Source: Clostridium_AD sp050717535
Lineage (GTDB): Bacteria > Bacillota > Clostridia > Clostridiales > Clostridiaceae
Assembly (NCBI RefSeq): GCF_050717535.1
Contig: NZ_JBOITM010000070.1
Location: 43,722-107,721, forward strand
DNA: 64,000 nt
Direction: 5' to 3'
In this document: positions 17,528-26,515 of the stretch, piece after piece
Layout: each line of letters opens with the position of its first letter
Numbering within the stretch: position 1 is the first letter of the stretch
Translations under genes and position numbers: made by a program
The notes under the pieces: generated by a model
What the model was told of the DNA's origin: nothing
The model's input: only the letters and a program-made list of their open reading frames with translations
The model's database searches: none

Positions 17528-17828
17528 GTTATGATGGACCCCTCTTTTCGTATTTTCAAAAACAATTTTTTTATTATTTCTACCCCATACCGTATATAAT
17601 TTAATTGTTATAACCCTTATTATTCTTATAATACAATTCTAGCACTATAACTCCTAAATCATTATTAATTTTCTGTAAAAATTATCCCAAAATAGTTCAT
17701 AACATTGTACTAATACATAATTTTTCCTTTTGTTCTTTTGAAAATAAATAATTTACCAGTAAATAAATTGTTGAAATATATTGCATTTTTTTGATTTTCG
17801 CAGTCTAATTTCCAATTTTTATACTTTT

Positions 17829-17835
17829 TGTCGAA
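17829..17835 (+). promoter_or_regulatory. Exact 0A-box match (TGTCGAA)
   Basis: TGTCGAA in a T-rich context, about 60 bases upstream of the -35 of the ncRNA promoter. It matches the Spo0A consensus exactly. One 7-mer can occur by chance; the cluster with 17863 and 17935 makes it more credible. Confidence 0.5.
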
Positions 17836-17862
17836 TCTATTTAGTATTTTTCATTTTTATTC

Positions 17863-17869
17863 TTCGTCA
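17863..17869 (-). promoter_or_regulatory. 0A-box-like site (TGACGAA on the minus strand)
   Basis: TTCGTCA on the plus strand reads TGACGAA, matching TGNCGAA. It is 23 bases upstream of the -35 element. Confidence 0.45.
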
Positions 17870-17891
17870 TATTAAATTTTAAGAAATTCTA

Positions 17892-17920
17892 TTGACTATT
17901 TGTGTTAATCGTGTTATTAT
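17892..17920 (+). promoter_or_regulatory. Sigma-A promoter of an unannotated transcript, twin of the abrB promoter
   Basis: TTGACT (17892-17897), 17 bases, TATTAT (17915-17920) with an extended TGT. It shares TCTATTGAC, the spacer length, TTTAAATA and AAATAAGTCGAAA with the abrB promoter. AGTCGAA recurs at 17935-17941. No ORF follows in the plus direction. Confidence 0.8.
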
Positions 17921-17926
17921 TTAAAT

Positions 17927-18256
17927 AAGAAATAAGTCGAAATACAACAATAGTGTATCCACATAAGATAAATCTTATTTTGACATAAATCTACAAAGAT
18001 TAGAATTCCCCAAAACAAAAGATAAAAAGGAAACTGTTTACTTTATAAATATTTAACAATGATGCTGATTATTTGTACTAATATTAGTGCTAACAAACAG
18101 AGAACAATTATCGTATTCATAGATGTAAATATCTTATTTTAATGTAGATATATTTGTAGCAATTATGAGTAAGTAGTTTCCTTTTCTTTATCCCCCCTAA
18201 ATATATAATTTTAATTATTTATATAAAAAAACTTGAGCAGATGCTCAAGTTTTTTC
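17927..18256 (+). ncRNA. Candidate structured noncoding RNA, possibly Spo0A-controlled
   Basis: The unit has a strong promoter (17892-17920), about 330 bases without a convincing ORF, and an intrinsic terminator at 18226-18255. Near both ends, 18021-18042 pairs with 18168-18192 (GATAAAAAGGAAACT with AGTTTCCTTTTCTTTATC plus TTACT/AGTAA, small bulge), closing a domain of about 170 bases. That domain holds a further hairpin (ACTAATATTAGT at its core, flanked by TTTGT/ACAAA) and an AAATATCT/AGATATATTT hairpin. It does not resemble tRNA, SRP, tmRNA, 6S or RNase P RNA as far as I can see. Alternatives are the 5' or 3' part of an unrecognised small-peptide mRNA. Confidence 0.55.
18226..18255. terminator. 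Bidirectional intrinsic terminator
   Basis: A perfect 13-bp stem: AAAAAACTTGAGC (18226-18238) with GCTCAAGTTTTTT (18243-18255) and an AGAT loop. It ends the ncRNA unit on the plus strand and the helicase gene (stop at 18258) on the minus strand. Confidence 0.92.
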
Positions 18257-18257
18257 T

Positions 18258-20624
18258 TTATTCCCAAAATTCACAAATCTCTTTTCTTGCAACAGTGTTA
18301 TTAGTTATTTTAAGATAATACTCCCACTGCTTTGGAAATAGCTTTCTATATCTTTGATGAAGAAATCTATCATCTATTAAAAGTACAATTCCTCTATCTT
18401 CCTCTGTTCTAATAACTCGTCCCGCTGCTTGAAGCACTTTATTCATACCTGGATACATGTAGGCATACTCATAACCACAATCACTTTTATTATCAAAATA
18501 CTCCGCAATAATTTCTCTTTCAAAGCAAATCATTGGAAGTCCAACACCGATTATTATTACACCGATTAATCTATCACCTTTCAAATCAATACCTTCAGAA
18601 AAAATACCACCTAAAACTCCAAATCCTAAAACATTTTCAGAATCAATATCAGTAAAATTTTGGAGAAAAGTTTCTCTGGCATCTTCATTCATAAAACTAC
18701 TTTGAACCCTTATATTAATATCAGGATATTTTTCAGCAAACAAATTACTCACAGCATTCATATACTTATATGATGGAAAAAACACCATATAATTTCCACT
18801 TTTAGCACTCACCACAGCATATATGTATTCTACTATTTTAGAGTAACTATTTTCTCTGTTTTTATATTTAGTAGAAATATCCTTAGCTATCATTAATTTA
18901 AGTTTATTTTTATTGAAGGGAGAATCTAAAGTTAGATGATAATCTTCACTTTCTCCGCCCAAAATTTCTTTAAAATATAATAGTGGTAGCAGTGTTGCAG
19001 AGAAATAAACCACAGATTTGCCTCTTTTAGATGCTTCTCTTAAAAGTTTAGAAGGATCCAAACAAAACATCTTTAATACCACATCATCCCCACTACACTC
19101 CACATATGTTATATATTTATCATCATAAAGTTCAGCTATTCGAATAAAACTCAAAGAATTAAAGTATAATTCTAAAAAATTGTCATACATCTTAGATTTT
19201 TCATTTTTTGTAAGCCATACTTCTAATATTTTGGTAAGATTGTTAAGGAGGTTGTATATACCTGCTGGTTCCGCATTTTGCTTATAATATCCCTCGTCAT
19301 TACACATCTTCTTCATACCTCGCATAAATGCATTTAACTTATTTAAAGCTTTATACAAACTGCCATCTACACCTTTTACTTCTCTTTTTAATACTAAAAG
19401 TGGTTTTTTATGAAACTGCGCCGAAAACATTTCACGTGCTCTATCCACTAAATTATGAGCCTCATCAACCAAAATAGTGTAATCTCCATTGTTATCCATA
19501 AAAAATCTCTTTAGGTAAACTCTAGGATCAAAAAAATAATTATAATCACATATAATACAATCAGACCATAGGGTTAAATCCAATGAAAATTCAAAGGGAC
19601 AAATGTTATACTTGTTTGAATAGTTCTCAATTATCTCTCGGCTATATGTACTTTCATTTTTTAGAATATCTAGTAGAGCCTCATTAACCCTATCGAAATG
19701 TCCCTTTGCAAATTTACATTGCTCAGGATTACAAGCGCTACCCTTGCTAAAGCATATTTTATCCTTGGCAGTTATTATAATGGTTTTAAATTTAAGTCCA
19801 TGCTCTTTCATTTTATCGAAAGCAATTTCCGCTACCTGCCTTGTTATGGTTTTAGCAGTCAAGTAAAAAATTTTAGAAGTATGCCCTTCTCCCATGGCTT
19901 TCACTGCTGGAAACAATGTAGATATTGTTTTGCCTACCCCAGTTGGGGCTTGAAGAAACATTTTTTTGCCCTCTACCACTGTTTTGTATACCGAAACGGC
20001 TAATTCTCTTTGGCCATCCCTATAACTATCAAAAGGAAATTTCAAATCTTTTATTGTATTATCTCTTGTTTCATTCCAATCACTGGTTATGTTTGCCCAT
20101 TTAAAATAGCTAGAAATAATTTCATTAAAAAACTCCTGTAGTTCTTCAATAGAAAGGATTTTTAAAAATCTTCTAATCTTTTCATTATCAATTTGGTAAT
20201 AAGTTAATTGAACGTTAACAAATTGAAGATTATTTTGCATTCCATATATATATGCATAACACTTTGCTTGAGCCCAGTGAAGGCTATTATAATCTTCCTT
20301 AAGCGATTCTAAATCTTTAGTAACTGTTTTAATCTCATCTATGGTAACAACCTTATCTTTTATTAGAATACCATCAGCACGACCATCAATTATGATTTTA
20401 CCACCATCATACGATACAATGTGCTTTAAACTAACCTCCGACAAATATTCTTCTCCAAGAAGAACAGAATATTTTTCTCTGTTTTCCTTTTGTATTTTCT
20501 GATGTGCTTTGATACCCTCAACAGCTCTACTACTCCCCATAAACCTGGTATCTAAATCTCCTGCCCTTAGTACAAATTCCACTAAATTACGCACAGATAT
20601 TTTTATATCTTTATTTTTACCCAT
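18258..20624 (-). CDS. RecB-like nuclease fused to XPD/DinG-type Fe-S helicase
   Basis: 788 residues. The N-terminal 190 residues carry PD-(D/E)xK nuclease marks: GRADGI, then TIDEIKT, and the QAKCYAYIYG helix, as in Cas4/RecB-like domains. The remainder is a superfamily 2 helicase with LQAPTGVGKTIS, an Fe-S cysteine group (C-x6-C-x4-C in CFSKGSACNPEQC, with a later CPF), LVDEAHNLVDRAR, YFSATLLP and motif VI QAAGRVIRTEEDRG. Such fusions probably unwind 5' to 3' and trim DNA in repair. The length is typical of clostridial homologues. ATG follows AAGGTAAAATT. It is monocistronic. Confidence 0.88.
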   Translation of the reverse strand: MGKNKDIKISVRNLVEFVLRAGDLDTRFMGSSRAVEGIKAHQKIQKENREKYSVLLGEEYLSEVSLKHIVSYDGGKIIIDGRADGILIKDKVVTIDEIKTVTKDLESLKEDYNSLHWAQAKCYAYIYGMQNNLQFVNVQLTYYQIDNEKIRRFLKILSIEELQEFFNEIISSYFKWANITSDWNETRDNTIKDLKFPFDSYRDGQRELAVSVYKTVVEGKKMFLQAPTGVGKTISTLFPAVKAMGEGHTSKIFYLTAKTITRQVAEIAFDKMKEHGLKFKTIIITAKDKICFSKGSACNPEQCKFAKGHFDRVNEALLDILKNESTYSREIIENYSNKYNICPFEFSLDLTLWSDCIICDYNYFFDPRVYLKRFFMDNNGDYTILVDEAHNLVDRAREMFSAQFHKKPLLVLKREVKGVDGSLYKALNKLNAFMRGMKKMCNDEGYYKQNAEPAGIYNLLNNLTKILEVWLTKNEKSKMYDNFLELYFNSLSFIRIAELYDDKYITYVECSGDDVVLKMFCLDPSKLLREASKRGKSVVYFSATLLPLLYFKEILGGESEDYHLTLDSPFNKNKLKLMIAKDISTKYKNRENSYSKIVEYIYAVVSAKSGNYMVFFPSYKYMNAVSNLFAEKYPDINIRVQSSFMNEDARETFLQNFTDIDSENVLGFGVLGGIFSEGIDLKGDRLIGVIIIGVGLPMICFEREIIAEYFDNKSDCGYEYAYMYPGMNKVLQAAGRVIRTEEDRGIVLLIDDRFLHQRYRKLFPKQWEYYLKITNNTVARKEICEFWE

Positions 20625-20676
20625 AATTTTACCTTCTTAGCGATTAAAGTTGTTGATATTTTAAACCTTTGATGAT

Positions 20677-22611
20677 TTAATTATCCTTTTGCGCCTCTAT
20701 TTTCTCATCTAATTCATTTAAATATGTCCATCTTGTAATGTAGTGTTCAAGTTCTCTTGCTACATCCTTTTGCTGCTTAACTAATTTCTGTAAATATTCA
20801 AAATCACTACTACCACCATTGATTTTTTTATTAATCTCTTCTAGTTCAGTTTCTTTCTCCTCAATTTCACCATCAATTTCATCAAATTCCTTTTGCTCTT
20901 TAAATGTAAACTTTAATGGCTTATCTTTTTTAGCTTCGCAGCTTTTATTTTCTTCATTTTCACCTTGCTTATCCTTTTTAATTACCACGTCATTACCTTC
21001 AAGTAAATTTGAGTTTTTTTCTATATACTCTTGATATTCCGAATAATTTCCTACAAATTGAATTATTTTTTCATTTCCTTCAAAACTGAATATTTTTTCT
21101 GCAACTCTATCTAAAAAATATCTATCGTGGGATACAGTTATAACCACTCCAGCAAATCCATCTAAATAATCTTCTAATACTGCTAGGGTCTGAATATCGA
21201 AGTCATTAGTAGGCTCATCTAAAAACAATACATTTGGAGCTTCCATGAGAATTCTTGACAAGTATAATCTTCTTTTTTCCCCGCCGGATAAATTAGAAAT
21301 AAAAGAATACTGGGTAGTTCCATCAAATAAAAATCTCTCAAGCATTTGTGAAGCTGTAATCTTTTCTCCATCCGCTGTAGATATATATTCTGCTGCTTGG
21401 CGAATATAATCAATTGCCCTCATATTTTCATCCATAGCACCATTTTCTTGATGAAAATAACCAATTTTAACAGTTTCACCCCATTCTATTAGGCCACTAT
21501 CTTGTTTTATCATTCCACTTAAAATATTCATAAGTGTAGACTTCCCTATACCATTAGGTCCTATAATTCCCACTTTATCTCTCTTTGTAAATATATGACT
21601 AAAATCTGCAATTAATTTATTTTCACCGTAAGCTTTATAAATGCTCTCTACATTAATAATCTTTTTACCAAGCCTAGTTGATGCTGAAGATAATTCTAAC
21701 TTATCATTTGAAATGTCGATTTTAGCATCTTGAAGATCCTCAAAACGTTCTATTCTAGCCTTTTGCTTTGTAGTTCTAGCTTTTGCTCCACGCCTTATCC
21801 AAGCTAGTTCCTTTTTAAATAAACCTTGTCTTTTTCTCTCCTGCGCATCCATTAAAGCCATTCTTTCAACTTTTTTTTCTAGAAAAACACTATAATTACC
21901 CTGATAACTATATAAAACGCCTCTATCAAGTTCCAAAATCTTATTTGTTATCCTATCTAAAAAGTATCTATCATGTGTAATCATGAGTAGCGCGCCTTTT
22001 TTATTGTTCAAATAATTCTCTAACCAATCTATTATAATATTGTCCATATGGTTTGTAGGCTCATCTAAGATCAATAAATCAGATGGAGTAATTAGTGCAC
22101 TACACAGGGCAACTCGCTTTCTTTGTCCACCTGAAAGGTTTCCTATATGCTCCTTAAAATTAGTTATGCCAAGCTTTGTTAAGATAATCTTAGCTTCGTT
22201 TTGGACTTGCCATCCATTGCAGGCATCCATTTTATTGTTGTAGCTCATCAATGACTTTTGAAGTATTTCATCTTCTGGATTCATTTGTAATTTTTCTATA
22301 GCAGTTTCATACTCTCTTATAACCTTCATTACATCGGTATCGCTTTTAAAAATCTGTTCTAGCACCGTAGCTTCTGAATCAAATTCAAGATCCTGTGGTA
22401 AATATTCTATATTGACCATACTGCCCTTTAAAATTCTTCCGGTATCCGGAACTTCAAGTCCAGCTATTATTTTTAAAAAAGTAGATTTCCCCGTACCATT
22501 AACTCCGATTAATCCAATTTTATCGCCATCACTTATACCAAGAGATGCTTTATTAATGAGTATTCTCTCACTATAACTTTTACTCACTTCTTCTATTGTT
22601 AATAAATTCAT
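20677..22611 (-). CDS. ABC-F ATPase, Uup/YdiF-like
   Basis: 644 residues: two soluble ABC domains plus a C-terminal coiled coil (about 555-640, very rich in Glu and Lys), the layout of Uup/YdiF. NBD1 has GVNGTGKST, LSGGQRKRV and LILDEPTNHMD. NBD2 has GPNGIGKST, LSGGEKRRL and LFLDEPTNDFD (Asp in place of the usual His). The linker carries the basic helix IRRGAKARTTKQKARIERF, which reaches into the ribosome in this family. It lacks the sequence context of antibiotic-resistance ABC-F genes, so a housekeeping ribosome or DNA-associated role is favoured. GGGTGG precedes the ATG. Confidence 0.92.
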   Translation of the reverse strand: MNLLTIEEVSKSYSERILINKASLGISDGDKIGLIGVNGTGKSTFLKIIAGLEVPDTGRILKGSMVNIEYLPQDLEFDSEATVLEQIFKSDTDVMKVIREYETAIEKLQMNPEDEILQKSLMSYNNKMDACNGWQVQNEAKIILTKLGITNFKEHIGNLSGGQRKRVALCSALITPSDLLILDEPTNHMDNIIIDWLENYLNNKKGALLMITHDRYFLDRITNKILELDRGVLYSYQGNYSVFLEKKVERMALMDAQERKRQGLFKKELAWIRRGAKARTTKQKARIERFEDLQDAKIDISNDKLELSSASTRLGKKIINVESIYKAYGENKLIADFSHIFTKRDKVGIIGPNGIGKSTLMNILSGMIKQDSGLIEWGETVKIGYFHQENGAMDENMRAIDYIRQAAEYISTADGEKITASQMLERFLFDGTTQYSFISNLSGGEKRRLYLSRILMEAPNVLFLDEPTNDFDIQTLAVLEDYLDGFAGVVITVSHDRYFLDRVAEKIFSFEGNEKIIQFVGNYSEYQEYIEKNSNLLEGNDVVIKKDKQGENEENKSCEAKKDKPLKFTFKEQKEFDEIDGEIEEKETELEEINKKINGGSSDFEYLQKLVKQQKDVARELEHYITRWTYLNELDEKIEAQKDN

Positions 22612-22667
22612 ATAAGTACCACCCTTTTCATGTTATAACATTATACTTTAATTATAACCAAATAAAC

Positions 22668-22721
22668 ACCCCAGTGATAGTGTAAATTTGCAGAAGGCAA
22701 ATTCTTCACTATCACTGGGGT
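22668..22721. terminator. Long two-tier hairpin between the Uup-like gene and a small membrane gene
   Basis: A 15-bp perfect outer stem (ACCCCAGTGATAGTG, 22668-22682, with 22707-22721) plus a 7-bp inner stem (AATTTGC with GCAAATT). T-runs on either side are weak. It lies in the 5' region of the Uup-like gene and downstream of the small gene on the same strand, so it could be a terminator or a leader attenuator. Confidence 0.55.
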
Positions 22722-22776
22722 CTATTGTTTAAGTTTAAACTCCACTTTTACTGGGTTATGAGCTTTTAATCCGTAC

Positions 22777-22962
22777 TTACAATAAGATGAATAAAATCAG
22801 GCTCATTATTAATGCAACCCCAATCATTACAGGTATCAACATTTGAAATTGGGCTATAACAATAGCTACAATATCCTTTAAGCCTACACCATCATCATAT
22901 TTCACTTTTTTACATAGCAAATCGCCAGCTATTATCCCTTTAAGTTCTCTTTCCAATTTCAT
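22777..22962 (-). CDS. Small single-span membrane protein
   Basis: 61 residues: a charged N-terminal half (MKLERELKGIIAGDLL) and a hydrophobic C-terminal half (about 30-61, QMLIPVMIGVALIMSLILFI) that would make one or two membrane passes. An excellent SD (AAGGAAGGAG) lies before the ATG, which supports real translation. No family is recognised. The gap upstream to 23275 contains only AT-rich sequence and the S41 gene's terminator. Confidence 0.6.
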   Translation of the reverse strand: MKLERELKGIIAGDLLCKKVKYDDGVGLKDIVAIVIAQFQMLIPVMIGVALIMSLILFILL

Positions 22963-23205
22963 AGCAATCTCCTTCCTTTATTTTTGCACCTGAAATAAAT
23001 TGCAAAGTATAATAAGCCTTATAGGCTTAAAAATAATTTAATATCATGCTCTACCATTTTATGTAAATTATAATATATTTTCTATATATTGGCAATATAT
23101 TTCTTTCGACTTCTGTTTCCCATTATTATCTACATGCTTTTGGATAATAGTAAATGTTTATACAAAATTCAACCTAATAAAAGGTTTTCCTACTTATAAC
23201 AACAT

Positions 23206-23242
23206 AAAAAGGCCCACATTTTTTATATATTGTGAACCTTTT
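23206..23242 (-). terminator. Probable terminator of the S41 protease gene
   Basis: AAAAAGG (23206-23212) pairs with CCTTTT (23237-23242), with inner ACA/TGT. The stem is imperfect. On the minus strand it runs into a T-rich tract 35 bases after the stop. Confidence 0.5.
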
Positions 23243-23275
23243 AAGCTGTATGCAAGTTTTTAAAAAAATACTACT

Positions 23276-24910
23276 TTAAGGTACTATATATCTAATTACA
23301 GTAGCTTGTTTTATATTTTTCCCAAATACATCTAATACACTATCATTGACTATCAAATAATATGTTTGTCCTTTTTCTAATTGTTTAAGTGGTGTTGCTA
23401 ATACAGTATTCTTATTAGCCTCTAATTTTATTGGAATCCTTTTTCCAGTAGTCTCAGCCATTAGTTCAATCCCATTTGACTTTATACTGTCAAAATCTAT
23501 AGGCATATTAAAATTAACGGTAAAATATTTATCTACATTTATATCTTTTTTTAAATCACTTAATATTTTATAATTAGAAAATCCCTGAAGAATATTATTA
23601 CCTAACTCATCACTGGTTATTTTTTTCCAACCTACATTAGTTCCGCGGTAAGTATTATTTAGTGAACACTTGCTTAGTATGTAAGTAAATGTGGTCCAAC
23701 ATTCCTCGCTTCTAGCCATTTTAAGGTCGATGTAAAACTCTTTGCCATCTAGATCAATTCTCATATATCCACTTTTATTTTCTGGCACACTTGTACCACT
23801 AAGAAGTAAATTTGCTACCTTCAATGAATCACCTACATCACTCACTACTTCAAAATCTGGAGATATTCCAATCTTATGAATTATATTACCCTTTGGAGAA
23901 TAAAATTTTTCCACAGTAAGCTTAAGGTAACTACCGTCAGACAAGGGAAACATCTGTTGAGCAACTCCTTTTCCATAAGTCGTTGTACCTACAAACAAAG
24001 CCTTGTCATAATCCTTAACAGCTGCTGCTAATATCTCCGATGCACTAGCAGAATATTCATTTATCAAAAATATTATTGGCTTGTCTATAAGTTTATCATG
24101 GGCTACTGCTTTAAATTTATGCTGTACTGAATTTTTATCCTCTATAGTAATCGCCGGTTCATTCCCAATAAAATGACCTGCTATATCTAGTGCCGTGCCC
24201 ATGTATCCCCCACCATTATATCTGAGGTCTATAATGTAACTGTTAGCTCCCAAACCATCCATTTTAGTTAAGGCTGCTGAAAACAAATCACCAGTATCCT
24301 CACCAAAAGACACAATAGTTATATGCGCTACCTTTCCTGCTAGCATTTCACTTTCTACTGTTGGCGACTTTATTTCTCTACGCTCAACATTAAAATTAAG
24401 TATCTCTGTGCCTCTGTGCACTACTATCTTCACATAAGTACCCGCTTCACCCTTTATATATTTTATTGCTTCCTCAGCAGATGTAATTCCAACTAAACTC
24501 TTGTCATCTGCTCCTACAATAATATCTCCCGCCACAAGTCCTACATCTATTGCTGGAGAATTTTCAATAACCCTAGACACCCTAATTCCTTCTGGAACCA
24601 GCTCAATCCCAATACCTATTCCACTAAATGTATTGTTTATGCTGCCTGTAAATTCTAAATACTCCTGTTTTGTAAAATAATCAGAATATGGATCATCAAG
24701 TCTCTTAACCATTTCAGTTAAATCTGGTGCATTTAATACGTAATCTGATACTGTATTTACATAATTGCTTTTTATAATATTTTTTCCTTCTTGGAGTACA
24801 GTACTCTGAGCTAATACTTTTGCATAAATGGGATTTAAAAATAATAGTATCAATAATATGCTTAATACCCTTTGAAACTTATTAATATTTATAAACGATT
24901 GCTTTTTCAT
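23276..24910 (-). CDS. S41-family carboxy-terminal processing protease with C-terminal Ig-like domain
   Basis: 544 residues. A signal peptide or membrane anchor (about 10-34) is followed by a PDZ domain (about 90-170) and an S41 catalytic domain. The nucleophile Ser lies in EYSASASEILAAAVKDY and the general-base Lys in TTYGKGVAQQMF. The last 90 residues (from about FTVNFNMPIDFDSI to IKQATVIRYIVP) look like an SbsA-type Ig-like domain, an extra module absent in simple CtpA proteins. It is exported and cleaves C-termini of envelope proteins; in spore formers some members cleave SpoIVFA. GGGGGATAGG precedes the ATG. It is monocistronic. Confidence 0.9.
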   Translation of the reverse strand: MKKQSFININKFQRVLSILLILLFLNPIYAKVLAQSTVLQEGKNIIKSNYVNTVSDYVLNAPDLTEMVKRLDDPYSDYFTKQEYLEFTGSINNTFSGIGIGIELVPEGIRVSRVIENSPAIDVGLVAGDIIVGADDKSLVGITSAEEAIKYIKGEAGTYVKIVVHRGTEILNFNVERREIKSPTVESEMLAGKVAHITIVSFGEDTGDLFSAALTKMDGLGANSYIIDLRYNGGGYMGTALDIAGHFIGNEPAITIEDKNSVQHKFKAVAHDKLIDKPIIFLINEYSASASEILAAAVKDYDKALFVGTTTYGKGVAQQMFPLSDGSYLKLTVEKFYSPKGNIIHKIGISPDFEVVSDVGDSLKVANLLLSGTSVPENKSGYMRIDLDGKEFYIDLKMARSEECWTTFTYILSKCSLNNTYRGTNVGWKKITSDELGNNILQGFSNYKILSDLKKDINVDKYFTVNFNMPIDFDSIKSNGIELMAETTGKRIPIKLEANKNTVLATPLKQLEKGQTYYLIVNDSVLDVFGKNIKQATVIRYIVP

Positions 24911-25053
24911 AACCTATCCCCCATCAAATAATAATTTTACTTTGTTTTGTTGCAACTACATTAATTATGGTGTTGTAATATTAATTATAATCCAATAAAC
25001 ATTTATAAATCTATAATACTACAATTAATTACAGGTCGTAAACATAAAAAAAC

Positions 25054-25083
25054 AAAAAAAGAACTATTTCTAGTTCTTTTTTT
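25054..25083 (-). terminator. Intrinsic terminator of the amino-acid ABC operon
   Basis: AAAAAAAGAACTA (25054-25066) pairs with TAGTTCTTTTTTT (25071-25083), a perfect 13-bp stem with a 4-base loop, 13 bases after the ATPase gene stop. Confidence 0.9.
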
Positions 25084-25095
25084 ATTAAGCTGTTC

Positions 25096-25818
25096 CTATA
25101 AAATTTTTGCTAAAAACTCTTTCGTTCGCTGATTGGTAGGGTTGTTAAAAACTTCCTCAGGAGTTCCATCTTCAACAATATATCCATCGTCCATAAATAG
25201 CACTCTACTTCCTACTTCTTTGGCAAATCCCATTTCATGTGTTACAACTACCATAGTCATTCCATCCATGGCTAGTCCCTTCATAACTTCAAGCACTTCC
25301 CCCACCATTTCTGGATCTAAAGAAGAGGTCGGCTCATCAAACAGCATTACATCTGGTTTCATAGCAAGTGCTCTAACAATTGCTATTCTTTGTTTTTGCC
25401 CACCCGATAATTGGGATGGGTAACTACTAGCCTTATCTTGAAGCCCTACTTTTAAAAGCAAATCCAAAGCTAATTTTTCCGCGCTTTCTTTTGAAAGTTT
25501 CTTAACCTTAATTGGTGAAAAGGCTATATTGTCTAGTATTGTCATGTGAGGAAACAAATTGAACTCTTGAAAAACCATACCCATCTTTTGTCTTTGAAGA
25601 TCAATATTATTATGTTTACTTATTATTGAAACCTCTTTAAAATATATTTCACCAGAAGTTGGCTGTTCAAGTAAATTTAAGCATCTTAAAAAAGTGCTTT
25701 TTCCCGAACCACTGGGCCCAATAACTACCACAACTTCTCCTTTTTCCACATGAATGTCAATGCCCTTAAGCACTTGCAGTTTCCCGAAATTTTTCTTTAA
25801 GTTACAAACCTTAATCAC
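25096..25818 (-). CDS. Polar amino-acid ABC transporter ATPase (GlnQ-like)
   Basis: 240 residues with GPSGSGKST (Walker A), LSGGQKQR (signature), VMLFDEPTSSLD (Walker B) and a His switch (VVVTHEMGFA), the standard PAAT ATPase. It drives uptake through the adjacent permease. Its GTG start overlaps the end of the permease gene, so translation is coupled. It is the last gene of the operon binding protein - permease - ATPase. The substrate cannot be fixed from sequence; glutamine, arginine or cystine are typical. Confidence 0.93.
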   Translation of the reverse strand: MIKVCNLKKNFGKLQVLKGIDIHVEKGEVVVVIGPSGSGKSTFLRCLNLLEQPTSGEIYFKEVSIISKHNNIDLQRQKMGMVFQEFNLFPHMTILDNIAFSPIKVKKLSKESAEKLALDLLLKVGLQDKASSYPSQLSGGQKQRIAIVRALAMKPDVMLFDEPTSSLDPEMVGEVLEVMKGLAMDGMTMVVVTHEMGFAKEVGSRVLFMDDGYIVEDGTPEEVFNNPTNQRTKEFLAKIL

Positions 25819-26461
25819 TAATCTTCATCCTCTCTTCCACACGGTTCATGAATTTAGAAAGCGTAAACGTCATAACAAAATACATAAAAGCTGAAACTAG
25901 TAACGGTTCAAAAGGCTTGAATATATTTCCTCTTACCGTATCTGCATTATAAGACAACTCATGAATTCCTATTATCGAAACTATAGAAGATTCCTTAATA
26001 ATTGTTATAAATTCATTCCCTAATATAGGTATAATAGTCTTAATTGCTTGCGGAATTATAATATAAAACATAGCCCTGCTATAGGACATCCCAAGTGACC
26101 TAGCTGCTTCCATTTGTCCTTTATTAATTGAATTTATTCCACCACGAATAATTTCCGCTACATATGCAGAACTATTTACAGAAAGTGCAATAATACCCGC
26201 TACCATATCTGGTAATTGAACTCCAGCATATGGCAAGCCATAAAAAACAAGATATAACTGTACTAAAACTGGTGTCCCTCTAATAACCTCAACATATGCT
26301 GTTGCTATCATATTTAAAATCCTGCTTTTAGATAATTTCATTAGTGCAAAAATAGTTCCACCAATAACTCCAAGTAGCACAGAAAAAAATGCAATTATTA
26401 ACGTAAACTTAGCACCATTTAGAAAAAACATGTAATATTCACTCATAAATGAAAAATTCAT
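25811..26461 (-). CDS. Polar amino-acid ABC transporter permease
   Basis: 216 residues with about five membrane segments and the inner-membrane signature AYVEVIRGTPVLVQL plus the EAA loop (EAARSLGMSYSRAMFYIIIPQAI) that contacts the ATPase. It is the HisM/GlnP-type half of the transporter and probably works as a homodimer, since only one permease gene is present. AGAGG lies before the ATG. It overlaps the downstream ATPase gene. Confidence 0.93.
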   Translation of the reverse strand: MNFSFMSEYYMFFLNGAKFTLIIAFFSVLLGVIGGTIFALMKLSKSRILNMIATAYVEVIRGTPVLVQLYLVFYGLPYAGVQLPDMVAGIIALSVNSSAYVAEIIRGGINSINKGQMEAARSLGMSYSRAMFYIIIPQAIKTIIPILGNEFITIIKESSIVSIIGIHELSYNADTVRGNIFKPFEPLLVSAFMYFVMTFTLSKFMNRVEERMKISD

Positions 26462-26515
26462 AGAAACCTCTTCTCCAATAAATTATATGATTTTTTTAAT
26501 ATTCTGTATTTTATT

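Noticed and set aside
18059..18142. 27-codon frame (MMLIICTNIS...) inside the candidate ncRNA
   Set aside because: The nearest SD-like AAGGA is more than 25 bases upstream, and the segment pairs in the predicted RNA structure. Kept as an alternative only.
17927..18256. 6S RNA
   Set aside because: The predicted fold lacks an evident central bubble in a single long rod and I see no 6S sequence marks; not excluded without a covariance search.
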